Below the pieces are notes generated by a model. That model saw only the letters and a list, made by a program, of their open reading frames with translations. It did not search any database and was not told the origin of the DNA. Shown here in pieces: positions 35,395-49,400 of a stretch of 64,000 nt of DNA. This DNA is from Actinostola sp. cb2023 (taxonomy: Eukaryota; Cnidaria; Anthozoa; Actiniaria; Actinostolidae), in NCBI GenBank assembly GCA_033675265.1, contig JAUJYZ010001031.1, positions 1-64,000 of the forward strand, written 5' to 3'. The translations under genes and the position numbers were made by a program. Numbering within the stretch: the first letter of the stretch is position 1; every line of letters begins with the position of its first letter.

Positions 35395-37032
35395 ACTTGC
35401 ATCAATGACGTGGTCTCTGGGTACCCTGTGTGGAGATGGAAATGGTATAGAGATGTTGTGGCTGATCAATCAGTCTGTAACACTGTGCGGGAGATTAAAT
35501 ATTTGATTTGCTGTTATCTATGTGTTCTATGATAAGTAAAGCAACAATAACATCGTTGGCAATGTTTTGGCGAGGGATATGAAAAGTGAAGACAAAATAA
35601 CGCAGAAACCCGACTGCATGTAATTAACGCATGCACAACGCGCTCGGTTAGAGGGTTTTCTGTGAGTAGAGAGAGATTCAGTGGTACTAAGCATGCAGCT
35701 ACTTGTGGGGCGACCGATTGTGCGCAAGATGACAGCTTGGAAAAATATTTCGATATCAGAGTTCTCAAAATTGGTCGAGATTTTAATCACTAAAATTAAA
35801 ATTAATTAAAATTAATTAACATAACTTAACATAAATGAAAATAATGAAAATAAATGAAAATAACAAATGAAAATAAATTTCATTTAAATAAAGATTAAAA
35901 TGTCAACCAGTATAAAACAATTAAGATATAACGCGCGCTTGGTATGCTATCCCATTCATGGTTGTTTTTAATTATATCACAAGGAACCAGCTGGACCTTG
36001 TAGATTACACATCAAATTAACGATACTATGACATCTAAACACTCATTCAGTGAGCACTCGAGATGAAGAACAAGCATCTGCGCCCGTTTCGTGTTCCTCT
36101 TCGCTTCCTGCGAGTTATCTCATATTCTTGTACTGCAGCACCTTAATCACGGAATTATGTGCTAATTTAACGTAACAGTTATAGGCAATTTTGGTCGCCG
36201 AACGCACGCACGACAGGGAACCCAATCGGACATTTTTTTGCGACATTTAAATCTGAAACGAAACTATTTCATCAGGATTGACATTTTCAAGAGCAAAGAT
36301 ATCAAAGTTTCCTTATATAGTTGTTTAGCATTAACATTTCGTAATATTTTTATTTTTAACTTTTTTGTTTTTGTGACAATGACCGCACTATCGAACGTTG
36401 ATCTGTGTTTGTGTCGGCAGACTTGATTTTCAAATGATTTCGAAGTTTTAATCGTCGCACTGCTCACCTTGGCGATGAATCGTTCTAGAATATTGCTTGC
36501 ATGTGTAGACAGGTTCAATAAATAATATTGGGTCATGGAAGATTTATTACTCTCTACCCCTCCCCCACAAAGAAATTTTTGCCTTCCAATAAAATAGCCA
36601 TTTTCGGCGCAAATACATTTCTTATCGATCTAAGATAAGTTTGTTTTGTCTGAGATTGACGATTGTGTTTTGAAATTGGAGACTAAATATATTAAGCGGT
36701 GGAGTATTTTTGTAACTTAGCCTACCCCCCAGGGGATATAATGTAAGGTAACCATGAACACGATAGCAAGGTACATGCATGCAGACAAGATGATTTGAAT
36801 ACACAAGGGACAACACGATGACTGCTTTCATTAAAATGCAGTTGTTCACTTCGCAAGTCTGGTGTTCCAACTTTACTTTGCGTAGTGCGTGGTACGTGTC
36901 CTCGAAGAGTTACTGAACTGTGTCTTCACTTGGTCGATGTTCTCTGTGATGTTATATCCGCTTTGAACCCATGCTCTAACTTTGTGACTTTGTGGATGGA
37001 TTACAAGTAGAGCTCTTTGTATTTGCACCAAG
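35395..37032. other. 5' flank of the Rab gene
   Basis: Upstream region and presumed 5' UTR of the plus-strand CRACR2A-like gene. No other exon was supported. An inverted TGGGNTNCCTGT motif lies near 36211. Confidence 0.4.
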
Positions 37033-40000
37033 ATGACTGATAGTGATTTAAATCCTCTAAACACTCTAAAAGACCGAGCCACAGAGCTGTTTAGCCTGTG
37101 CGATCAGGAGAGGAAGGGTTTCATAACAAAAAATGACCTCGTTCAAGTCATCACCGAGTTGGGTCTGCCTCTAGAGTCCAAACAAGTTGAACAAGCATTT
37201 GGTAAACTGGACAATGATCAAAATGGTTATCTTACTCTGGACGAATTCATAGAGGGGTTCGGATTGTTCCTGGGAATAGACATCAATGATCTGAACGACA
37301 ACTCTGAGCTCGAAGAAATTGCGTCTTCTGACCCCGGTCGTGAATTATTCTACCTTTGTGACACTGACCGCAAAGGGTACATCACCAAACCCGATCTACA
37401 ACGAGTTTCTTATGATTTGAATTTGAATTTTGATCAGTTGGATTTGATTTTCGATAAGCTTGATCAGGATGGTAATGGTCGTTTGACTTTGGACGAGTTT
37501 GCAGAGGGTTTTGGTGCATTTCTACGAGGTGGCGATGATGTCGAGGAGAGTAATGTCATTGAACAGGATGATGGAATCGAGGTTGAATTTGATCAACCCA
37601 GGGATGTGTTTGAGAGTGCGTCTCTCAGTGATCCTTCGTCAACAACAAAAGAAGATGCGGTGTTCAGAGAGGTCGTTGAGAGCATAGGAGAAGACGTACT
37701 GTCAGGGTAAAGTTTGATTGCTCTTTTGCTTTCGTTTGTTGCCGGGCTCTAAAATCACGGCCCTCAATCAACACATCAATCGGATTTGAGTTGTCGTGCA
37801 AAACTTACAACACTTCCTACCGCAGTGTTAACACACAACACTTTTCAACAATCTGACAAAAAGTCAAAGTTTGTATTCTTGTTTGAATGAAAGAACTACG
37901 TAATGTAATATATTGGTTTGTGCGGAAACTGGTTTTATCTCACGTTGAATACTGATAATCATTCATAACAATTTAGAAATACTACTAATTGTATACTTTG
38001 CTGTGGTTAAGCCTTAGCACCTGTTCCAACTGCAATCTAGACAACTTCACGGTCGGAAATTAAACTCTAAATCATGTATTGTCTTGTAATATCAAAATAT
38101 AAATCATTTAGAGATTCTTCCTTCGATCAGAGACGTTCAGCTGCAAGCGATTTTATTTATTAGCGGGTTAAGTTACAATGTAAAAGTCGAAAAGTTATTG
38201 GCTGTTTTAGATTTTTTTGTCGATTTTGTTTGTAATAATACTTTATTAATTCTCCTCCATGGGGCTTTTCTACAACGATAATTTAAATGTTGTAATGCTT
38301 AGTCGTAATATATGTTATCAAAACATTCAGATCTTAATGCCGTGTAGTGTTACAGCTGTGTTCAGTCTCTTAGCGGGCGATTAAACCATGAGTTTTCGAC
38401 CCTCTTTTTCAAACATATTTCACCTTGTTCGAACAAGCATTCGAATAAATTCCATAAATTTTTCGGGAAAAAAAATGAAATTAGCTTCTCGTATATTTTG
38501 ATATTATGATTGATGAATACCGATTATAAAATTATAAATTCAGGTTAAGCTGTACTTGTGTAAATAATTCCTCCTTAAATGTAAATAAAGAAAACTTTCT
38601 TTGATTTTTTCAAGACCTCTTCTGTTAAATGGTTTTTCGATTTCGATTTGTCCTTAGAGTTAAATGGCTTCCATTAACGAGTTCCTTTCCGAGCACTTGA
38701 ATGGTTTTCCATAGCATCAAGTGGGCTTACAACCCCTCGCTATTCAAAACAACAAACACGCGAACCATGCGAACTATAAACTGTTTTGTGAAAACAAATT
38801 AATTACTCTTTTATTTTTCTCTCAGGGCTTTGTCTAAAGAGCAACTACGAGAGTTGTGGGAGTCTCTGCAGCACAATGACTCCAGGGCTATTCACAAGTT
38901 CGAGGATTTTTTAAGCAAAGTTTCAACGGAGATCAAAAGAGCGAGAAACGATTCAGAGCAATTAGAAAATGCATTGAAAAGGTAATCGCTGAAAGACGTG
39001 TAAACACAGTGAAATTGGTATTGCTGATAAGGCAAGAATTTGCAATTCAAATGTCAGCTATTTTATTTGTTTATCAGGCAATGTATAATTGTGCATAGTT
39101 ACAAGTGTTTGTCTCCTAGGGATGTTAATAATAGTTGTCTCTCAATGTTTTGTTCAACTGTTGTTGATGTCTAATCGTGCAATCTTTTGTGGGTATTAGA
39201 ATTAATTGTAGAAGATTTGTCTTGAAGACTTGAACTATGACTTCAGGGGTTTCTGGACGTCATCGTCTTCATCACTATCACAATAATTAGTAATCTCTAT
39301 CACCACCGCCATCATCATCGTTGTAATTTATCAGCACAATTATTATTATTATCAATCTTAACATCGCACTGTCAGAATGTTTGATCAAGACGTGACCGTG
39401 ATCATATGTTCTTTCCTCAATAAACGTTCTGACAGTGACATGTCTAAGGACGTTCGCGGGCAATTGAAGTTATAATGTCAATTTTCTGAAACTTGGCATA
39501 CAGATACCGTAAATGCTCGATTTAGCGCCCCGGGCGCTTATTAAATTTTTAGACCTCTAGGGGGAGGCGCTTATTCGAGGGGGGCGATGATGATGAACTC
39601 AATGTTTTCTTATATACGGTACTGTAACATACATATACAGTGAATAACAAGACGCTCAATGAGCGTTCACTCGGGCATTGTGAAAAGGAAAATGTCAGTT
39701 GTTCGAGGAAGTACTTGAAAATGAATGCCAGTTGGTTGAAGAACAAGGACAATGTCAGCTGCGCGAGGAGAGACCTGACAATGACTGACAGTTGCGTGAC
39801 GAGGGAGACTATGTATATACATGTATGTGTCGAGTTCATTTGATTTGCCTTTGAGTTCATTTGATTATACCTTTGATGAGTTTGTGTAAAGGCCCCCTCT
39901 CTAGCTTCAGATCCCGAAACGTCGAGTTTGGAATCGAGTTCGGGTTCGAGTTACGGTTCGAACGTCGAATAAAACAAGGACATCTTCTTCAATACAATAT

Positions 40001-40366
40001 AATTTCTCTGACGTCATGACAATCAGTGACAGTTGAGTGACGAGGGAGACTATTAGTCCGGTGAGTACGAACATGATACGTCTTGAGGTTGCATAGGTCA
40101 GATGGTTCCGATAACGGCCTCGCGTTTGTTTAAAAATATATATATTTTAAGCGAGCTTCTAGTCCTTTTACCACTTCTAGTCATTGAACGATGAACTAGA
40201 ATCCTGACCTTTTAATAGCTTGAAGATCTACAGCTGCTTTCAAAACTAAGATTCATAATCTACTTGAGTCCTGTGTCTCCTTTATCTTTTCAAATCTGCG
40301 GAGTAATCTTGAAACTCCGGATACGATTAAATACGTCGCATACTCGTCATTTTGAAGCCGAACAAA

Positions 40367-40410
<44 letters not shown>

Positions 40411-43400
40411 CGAAATCCGCATTTTCTAACTCGGGCGGCCTGCGGCCTGGGCCCGAGTAAAAATAGCAAACATGTACCGTGCGGTACTTGGTATACTGTA
40501 TACTGTATACTGGTATACTGTAAATATACGGTATTGACATACGGTATACCGTGTTTCTGTTTATCGGTAAAGTTTTATTTTAGAGAGTTGTTTCTGGATT
40601 TCTTTTAGGGGGATAAGCGCTTATTGGAAGCAGGGCGCTTAATCGAGCATTTACGGTACTCTATCGCATTAGAGTTAAAAAACTGAAATAAAAAATGGGG
40701 GTCACCGTCTTCATTTTTGAGCTACACGCCGAGCAAAACTGATGATTTTGAAGAGAAAGACGCGCGAATTATGATAAGTAATCGTGTCAAATGAACACAT
40801 CAAAATTACATAAAAACGTTCTTCAAATTCTATTAAATTTTACCTGACATTGAATATATAAATTCAATAACTGGTAATTCGAAGTATTTGTGAAGGTTTT
40901 AATCCGCGCGTTGCCGTCAAAATGTGCGTCGTTCGAATCCGTGGAGGGGTATAATTTTTTTGAAAATATTGATGTCAGTCTTTCCCATATGATGTCATTT
41001 TTTTCATTTTAACATATTTTGTAGATCTTTATAGAACCTACATTTTAGGCAGGAAAAAAATGGGGGTCACCATGTTCGTTTCGGAGATATTTTGCCGTAA
41101 AAATCGGAAAATAAAATCGAGCATTGATTCTCACTGTTTAACTGTCGTTGTAACTTGGCAACTGGACTCAAAGTTGGAAATAAAAGATTTTCATGCGAAA
41201 ATATATTAAAACTTTCAATTTTGAATACAAATGGTTGCTAGGAAACTGTTGCTAGGAAACCGATATCGTGAAGGATGCTGGGAATTATATCTAATTAAAA
41301 CACTTGAAGCGGAATCGTTTTAAAATAATTTTAAAATATCTTATAAACGTTGGTTTTTGTCTTAAAATCTCGATTATTTTTGTCTCTTTTTCACAGCAAA
41401 ATGAATTCTCACGACAGAGAAGTTCAAAAACTGTACGAAGAAATGGAGCAACAAATCAAGACTGTAAAAGAACGCTACGAATCTGAGGTACAATGAACCC
41501 CGCCTAAAGGCTTCCACGCATGCGCGCGGTGTATTAGTTCCCGGCGTTTGCAAATACAGGAAGCCCAACCACGTGTTCTGAGGAAATGCTATGCGCGCGT
41601 CTTTTTTTTGCTGGGATTCCTGTGGTAGAGTACGCGGGATAAGTATTACATTGGGATTCCTGTGGTAGAGTACGCGGGATAAGTATTATATTGGGATTCC
41701 TGTGGTAGAGTACGCGGGATAAGTATTACATTGGGATTCCTGAGGTAGAGTACGCGGGATAAGTATTACATTGGGATTCCTGTGGTAGAGTGCGCGGATA
41801 AGTATTATATTGGGCTTCCTGTGTTCTTACGCACAGAATCACGTGCGTTTTTCTGTGCGTTTACGTTACGGTATTCCGTGCGTAAGAACACAGGGAGCCC
41901 ACCCAATATATTAATCCACAGGCAGCTCGCGCATAACTGACATATGTTGTTATTTAATGATTGTTCCCATTACAGCAAGATAAGCGAGAGAGGGCTATCA
42001 AAGGAGATCTGATGAGTGAACTCGAAAGGAAAGAAATGGAGATACAATGGATGTTGAATAGACAGAAAAAGGTACGAAATAGTGGCAGCAAATACATCAC
42101 ACCGCCAACAATTGTCATACTAAGTTGTATGTAAGCAGGAGCCCATTTCTAATGGACCCGCTCCTGATGTAAGTTATAAAAGAATTAGTCGCTTACATCA
42201 ACTTAGATCTATAGGGTTATGAGAAATTATTAAATTATTATGTGACATGGTTTCTTCCGCTTAAGACCTGCTTAATCACATGAGTTCCCAGTGGCTCAGT
42301 GGTTAGATCGCTTGACTGGTATCCAGGAGGTCACGGGTTCAATTCCCGTCTGGGCTCGTTTTTTTCCGAATCTTATTCCCTACAAGCTACTGTCACACTG
42401 TTTCAAAATTATTTTTTGGGCTCCCTGTGGTGGTGCCCGCAGGGTGTTATGGGCCATAATTGTGTTTTTCTTGGCGTCTATATGTCTTAACCGGAGTCGG
42501 GGTTGTAATACGTATTCCATATATGGTATGAGCGTATAGCGGCCCCTAACAAGCTTATGGCGACCCATTTTTTTATTTCCTAGGATTGAACTTAGAATTT
42601 TTTCTCATCCAATTATTAAAAACTTCTTAACCTTTTAAAACTTTATATCAAATCTGAAACTCGAATCATCAAATTAATCACTTTATAGTCTGCCCCATCC
42701 CTAACCCTAAACCTAACCCTCCGCTTTAACGCACTTGACCACGAGGGATTACGCTGACAAACTCTGCATTTTTTCTAGCTTTTGAAAATATTTTGCATTG
42801 CAAATACCTATTAACCAAATTGGGGCCGCTATTCGCTTGTACGCTTTTACCATATATGGAATACGTATTACAACCCCATCTGCTTAACCGTGTATTTTGT
42901 TTGGACTACACAAGCAGCAGAAACGTTAACGACAATAACAACAACAACTGAGGCTTCAGTAGCAACAAAACAATTACACGGGAAAACCGAGAACAACTTT
43001 GAAAATTAATTTTCTCGATTCTCATTTCAGCTTGAAGAAAAAGTCACAGAAAACGATAAACTACAACATGACATCAAATCAGAGAATGAAATGCTTCTAC
43101 AGGTATGGCTTCAGTGGCGAAAATGATGCATTATCATACGCCTGACGCAAGCATAAGCACAAGAAGCCTTATGTCACTGTGAAAACAGGCCTGACACAAG
43201 CATAAGCACAAGAGGCCTTATGTCACTGTGAAAACGAGCCTGACGCAAGCATAAGCGCAAGCACAAGAGGCCTTATTTCACTGTGAAAACGAACCTGACG
43301 CAAGCATAAGCGCAGGCACAAGAGGCCTTATTTCACTGTGAAAACGGACCTGACGCAAGCATAAGCGTAAGCACAAGAGACCTTATTTCACTGTGAAAAC

Positions 43401-46400
43401 GGACCTGACGCAAGCATAAGCGTAAGCACAAGAGACCTTATTTCACTGTGAAAACGGGCCTGACGCAAGCATAAGCGTAAGCACAAGAGACCTTATTTCA
43501 CTGTGAAAACGAACCTGACGCAAGCATAAGCGCAGGCACAAGAGGCCTTATTTCACTGTGAAAACGGACCTGACGCAAGCATAAGCGTAAGCACAAGAGA
43601 CCTTATTTCACTGTGAAAACGGACCTGACGCAAGCATAAGCGTAAGCACAAGAGACCTTATTTCACTGTGAAAACGGACCTGACGCAAGCATAAGCGTAA
43701 GCACAAGAGACCTTATTTCACTGTGAAAACGGACCTGACGCAAGCATAAGCGCAAGCACAAGATACCTTATTTCACTGTGAAAACGGACCTGACGCAAGC
43801 ATAAGCGTAAGCACAAGAGACCTTATTTCACTGTGAAAACGGACCTGACGCAAGCATAAGCGTAAGCACAAGAGACCTTATTTCACTGTGAAAACAAACC
43901 TGACGCAAGCATAAGCGCAGGCACAAGAGGCCTTATTTCACTGTGAAAACAGGCCTGACACAAGCATAAGCACAAGAGGCCTTACGTCACTGTGAAAACA
44001 GGCCTGACGCAAGCATAAGCGCAAGCACAAGAGACCTTATTTCACTGTGAAAACGGACCTGACGCAAGCAGAAGCGCAAGCACAAGAGGCCTTATGTCGC
44101 TGTGAAAACGAGCCTGACGCAAGCATAAGCGCAAGCACAAGAGACCTTATTTCACTGTGAAAACGGACCTGACGCAAGCATAAGCGCAAGCACAAGAGAC
44201 CTTATTTCACTGTGAAAACGAACCTGACGCAAGCATAAGCGCAAGCACAAGAGACCTTATTTCACTGTGAAAACGGACCCGACGCAAGCATAAGCGTAAG
44301 CACAAGAGACCTTATTTCACTGTGAAGACGAGCCTGACGCAAGCATAAGCGCAAGCACAAGATACCTTATTTCACTGTGAAGACGAGCCTGACGCAAGCA
44401 TAAGCGCAAGCACAAGAGACCTTATTTCACTGTGAAGACGAGCCTAGCGCAAGCTCAAGCGTAAACAGAAGGATTGTGCTTTATTTGCATGCGCTTTGAA
44501 TATTTGCGCAATTTATTTTGTCCAACGAGTATTGTTTTTTTTAAAGAAAAACCTAACTCTCGAAGACCAGTTGACTGACTCAGTGATGTCATTAGAAGAC
44601 ACAAGAAGCTATGTACAACATTTACAGACAGTCACAGCAGAGGAAAAAGAAGAACGTGCAAGGTAGACAAACACTGAGTGATATCATTAAAGTGTATATA
44701 TGGCCAAAAAAAATATTTTGGAAATCGATTCTTTATGAAGTAAATAAGAGAGTTAACTTTGGGGTTCCTGTGTAGAAGAGAGAGTTAACTTTGGGGTTCC
44801 TGTGTAGAAGAGAGAGTTAACTTTGGGGTTCCTGTGTAGAAGAGAGAGTTAACTTTGGGGTTCCTGTGTAGAAGAGAGAGTTAACTTTGGGGTTTCTGTG
44901 TAGAAGAGAGAGTTAACTTTGGGATTCCTGTGTAGCAGAGAGATTCTGGGGAGAAGACAAAACGGACGACGAAACCAGCACCGGTACACTGACATAGTCT
45001 GCGTAGAGTGAGTTTCGAGGGTTTGGAAGGGAGAGGCGAAAAAGGGGACTGGGGCGAGGAAGGAAAGGGGGAGAGGGCACAGGCTAACCCTACTATAAAA
45101 ACACCTTGTTTCTTGCCATAGACACGCTCTAAAGATGACCGAAGGAATGCAGTTAGAACAAGAGAGTCTAGTCCAACAACTCGATCTACTAAGGTACCGT
45201 AAATGCACTATGATGCAATATGCCGAACAGATACCGACAGGTCTCCGAGTAGATATCGACTACCTTTGGACTGTATCGAGCAAATAACAAATAGGTTATT
45301 TGATTAATTGGAATGATTGTTACCGACACTCCGCCTTGGTATCGACCACTCTCCGAGTATATACCGACTACCTTCCGACTAAGTGTCAAACAGATAACAA
45401 ACGAATTAAAAATAACAAATTTATCAATCATTAAAAAAACAGATAACAAACATGTATTCGCTGCTCTCCGAGTTGGTATTGACTAGTCTCCGACTGGCTA
45501 CCGATTAGATATCGAGCAGATAACTTACACATTATTTGATTGTGTTCTCGTAGGGATGTCAATCAAAAGCTACGAGACGATAGAGACTCAATCGAAGCTG
45601 CGCACAAAGCGGTAAGTCGGTCAGCGGTAATTACTTTTGATAGGGAAGGAGTGAGTAGAGAAGAATTGAGGAGGGGAGGGGAGGGTCAGTAACGATACTA
45701 AGATCAACTGATTTTAACAATAATATGGATTGTTTTTAACAAGATAATCAAGAATATAACAAAGAAGTTTACGTTCTCATTTGTAACGCAATACGTAATA
45801 ACTGATGTCACGTATGTCACGCAATATATGTGACAACTAATGCTTGACTTGGTGGTTTTGCATGTTTATTCTAACGCATTTATTTTGTTGGTGTTGCTAT
45901 GGTGACGTGATGTCGGGGATACAACAGATGCTAATGACAGTACGTATTATCAATAACACTGATGTTTTAGTTCGACGTTTTTGTTGTAGTAACATTTTAT
46001 GTTCATTTTATAACATTTATGATAACAATAATGACAGTAGTTCCCAGACTTCTTCGGTATTGTTCTAAAGAGTGAGAATGAAACGAGCAGAGCATCTATG
46101 ACGTCATACTCGTACTTAGTCGAGTGCGACTCTTCTTAATTTTACTTTAATTTCGTCCGTTTGTGATCGCGCGCATTACGGACTTCGATCTGTTGTTACT
46201 ATTTACAGCGTAAACTATAACTTGATAATATATGATTCCCTGGGTAAACGGCATAAAACTAAACTTGTTTAACCAGCTCTAATATCTAGTCATCTCAAGC
46301 TTATTTGGTGCTTTTAAAACCTTGTTGAACCAGTTCAACTTGCAAAACCTGTTTAACCAGTTCAACTTGCCAAACCTGTTTAACCAGTTCAACTTAGCAA

Positions 46401-49400
46401 ATCTGCTTAGCCAGTTCAACTTAACAAACCTGTTTAACCAGTTCAACTTGCAAAACCTGTTTAACCAGTTCAACTTGTCAAACCTGTTTAACCAGTTAAA
46501 CGGAAAGATTTGAATAATAATTTCCAGTACTAATTGCACGGTATTTAACAAGTAAAACTGAATAAGTTTTAAAATGGCCTTTTGTTATGCATTTGTCAAT
46601 ACATTTTTGTGTTTCATAACTTGTCGTCCAGAAACGTGATCGTGGACACAGTCTTAGCGATGAAATAGAGGAAGCAGAGGTAAAGCATGCTAAAGCTAAA
46701 TGGTCTATGCTTACTACTTATAGTATATAGTTTCTGCTGACAAAATAAATGTAGATGTAGATAGTATATTCCTCACCTGTCAACTATAATCTCAATTTAA
46801 ACAATTAATAACATAAATAAAGTGTGATCTATTTTCCCCAGTCTCCTCTTTCTTTGTTGACGTCCTGGAAAGGCCTGGGACCAAATCCTCTGGGTTCCAG
46901 TCCTTTTTGTTGCGCGGTAATGAAGAATCAAGTAAAATTATAAACTGGCAAAAAAGATCTAAAAATATATGTTTAAAAAGCCGATTCAATTTTTCATCAT
47001 TAAACTTACAACAAATCCCAACACAAATCTTCATCACGTTTTCATTTCTTCCTTCAAGAAGCACAAAAAGGTCAATCGACAAGGCTCGAAGATGTCCAAG
47101 TACTTCAGCGGTCCACCAAGAAGTCCAACATCACCAGATTGGGGCAAACAAGGCGCGTGTGAGTCCATAGATGAGGAAGGGAATCATCACAGAACCAGGT
47201 AAGTCTATGAGATCTCTCCGTCGATAAATGTGCATTCGACCCCATTACAGGTAGCCCGAGTAAATGTGTACGACCGCAGAGGATCATGGTTGTAATCTTG
47301 TACCCATAATTCTTATCGGGCTTTGATCTTGTCAAAGAGTGATTACTCTTCTGTTTGATATAACACGTGTGAATAAACTAACCATAATCTAATGTAGACT
47401 AGCACATGGGCATTTTGTCTGCGCATGCGTGAAATGCCAACATGAACACAAAGACCCTCTGACACGCGCATATATCCCGCGCCATCCCGCGCTAATTTAA
47501 ATACCAGGAATAACAAACAAGATGGCGAAGTTCTTTCTCATATATTTATTTATTAACTTGTCTATATGAACATATGCAACTCTAAAATGATGGATTCTAT
47601 TTCATCAATGCTGAAGGCATGCTGCAGTTGTCATAACCAGTATTTACGATGTATTATGAGTTGCATATTGCAAGGTGAGGGAGGTCCAAACATGACAAGC
47701 TAAACTGACAATGGCTGCCGTCTTCGCCGTATACATGCACTTTGAACATTCATAGCAGGAGCTATACATTTTTTGAAAGTCATTTATTGTGATGAATGGA
47801 ATGACTATTGAATAATCTTCGCCTCCGTAACATTAAGCAGCTTGGGGGTCGGTAGAAATCGAAAGATAATTTGACTTGAATGCTTGGAGTCCACATTTCT
47901 GCTCGTCGCGAGTCCCGTAAATGGTAAGCAAAACTATTGCAATGCAAAACAGTGGAAACAAGTTTTAATTTTCTTAACAACTAATTTTTCTGCAAAGTCT
48001 GTTCTCTCATTTATACTTTCAAAGACTTAGAATAAGGAAATAGACGAAAATATGATAGAACCATGGCTTCGAGAAGTAACACAAACCATCAATTCCGCCA
48101 TTACACCGAGTATAGGGTCAGAAGAATCTATTGAATCTGACAGCTATACATTTTTTGCAGCCCCATTCTCTATAAAAACTGAAATTATATAAAGGAATGA
48201 ATGCTGTGGTAATTATCTCCAACTTGGGGGTCGGTAAAAATTTCAAGAAATATCTCGTTAAAGTTCGACCTAAATTGAACACTTCTACATATTCACCGGG
48301 CCATAGCTCGAAATCGCGTCCACCTGAAAGACCATTTCATTAAAATTCTAAAAGTTTACTTTCATCACAATTACCAAGCGCTAATCCAGTGCTGTAGAAT
48401 ACTTGATTGTAGAAATAATTAACGCTGAACATCCAACTCCAAACACCACAGTCGCATTTCAATGTAAAATATCTCGCCATCAAAAGAAATAACAGCGGAC
48501 AAAGATATACCCAGGGGAAGAAGTGTTTATCGTCTTTAAAAATGAGTACATTTTCATGACGTTTAAACTTTAGAAACGCGTAGATCTCAAACAAAATATC
48601 CTTAAAATGAGCTATCGAGCTGTAAAATGGTTCAGACGTCACTGGTCAATGCTGTGTTGGCGCATGCGCAGACAAAATACCCATATGCTATGTAGACTAA
48701 TGTAGACTAGGATAACTAGTAAAGTACCGAGTAGTGATTGATTAAAGAAGATAATAAAAGACACTAACCAATACACTAACAGTTGTTATCTAAAATACTC
48801 AAAGTAATACAAAGAAATAAATTAATGATAGCACAAAAATGCACTCAGGATTACTTGTCACGTGTGCTCACCATCTCCTGTCGGTCCTCATCTACACCCA
48901 TATATCACTCTCTCTATCATGTACGTAGCTTGACTAGATAAAGCTTTTATATGGATTGTTAAAGTGTGCTCTATCCTTAATCTCGTGTGTCTTTGTTGTT
49001 TAGCCTCATTTTGATGTGGCCTCATTTTGATGTGGCCTCATTTTGATGTGGCCTCATTTTGATGTGGCCTCATTTTGATGTAGCCTCATTTTGATTGATG
49101 TGGCCTCATTTTGATGTGGCCTCATTTTGATGTGGCCTCATTTTGATGTGGCCTCATTTTGATGTGGCCTCATTTTGATGTGGCCTCATTTTGATGTGGC
49201 CTCATTTTGATGTAGCCTCATTTTGATGTGGCCTCATTTTGATGTAGCCTCATTTTGATGTGGCCTCATTTTGATGTGGCCTCATTTTGATGTGGCCTCA
49301 TTTTGATGTGGCCTCATTTTGATGTGGCCTCATTTTGATGTGGCCTCATTTTGATGTAGCCTCATTTTGATGTGGCCTCATTTTGATGTAGCCTCATTTT

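Noticed and set aside
34896..35405. Long poly-proline and poly-glycine/glutamate open frames
   Set aside because: They are direct translations of the (GGA)n tract on either strand, with no flanking domain or splice support.
43134..44465. Possible CRISPR-like array (regular 55-bp repeats)
   Set aside because: No unique spacers between repeats, no cas genes, and the surrounding gene is a spliced eukaryotic gene. It is a minisatellite.
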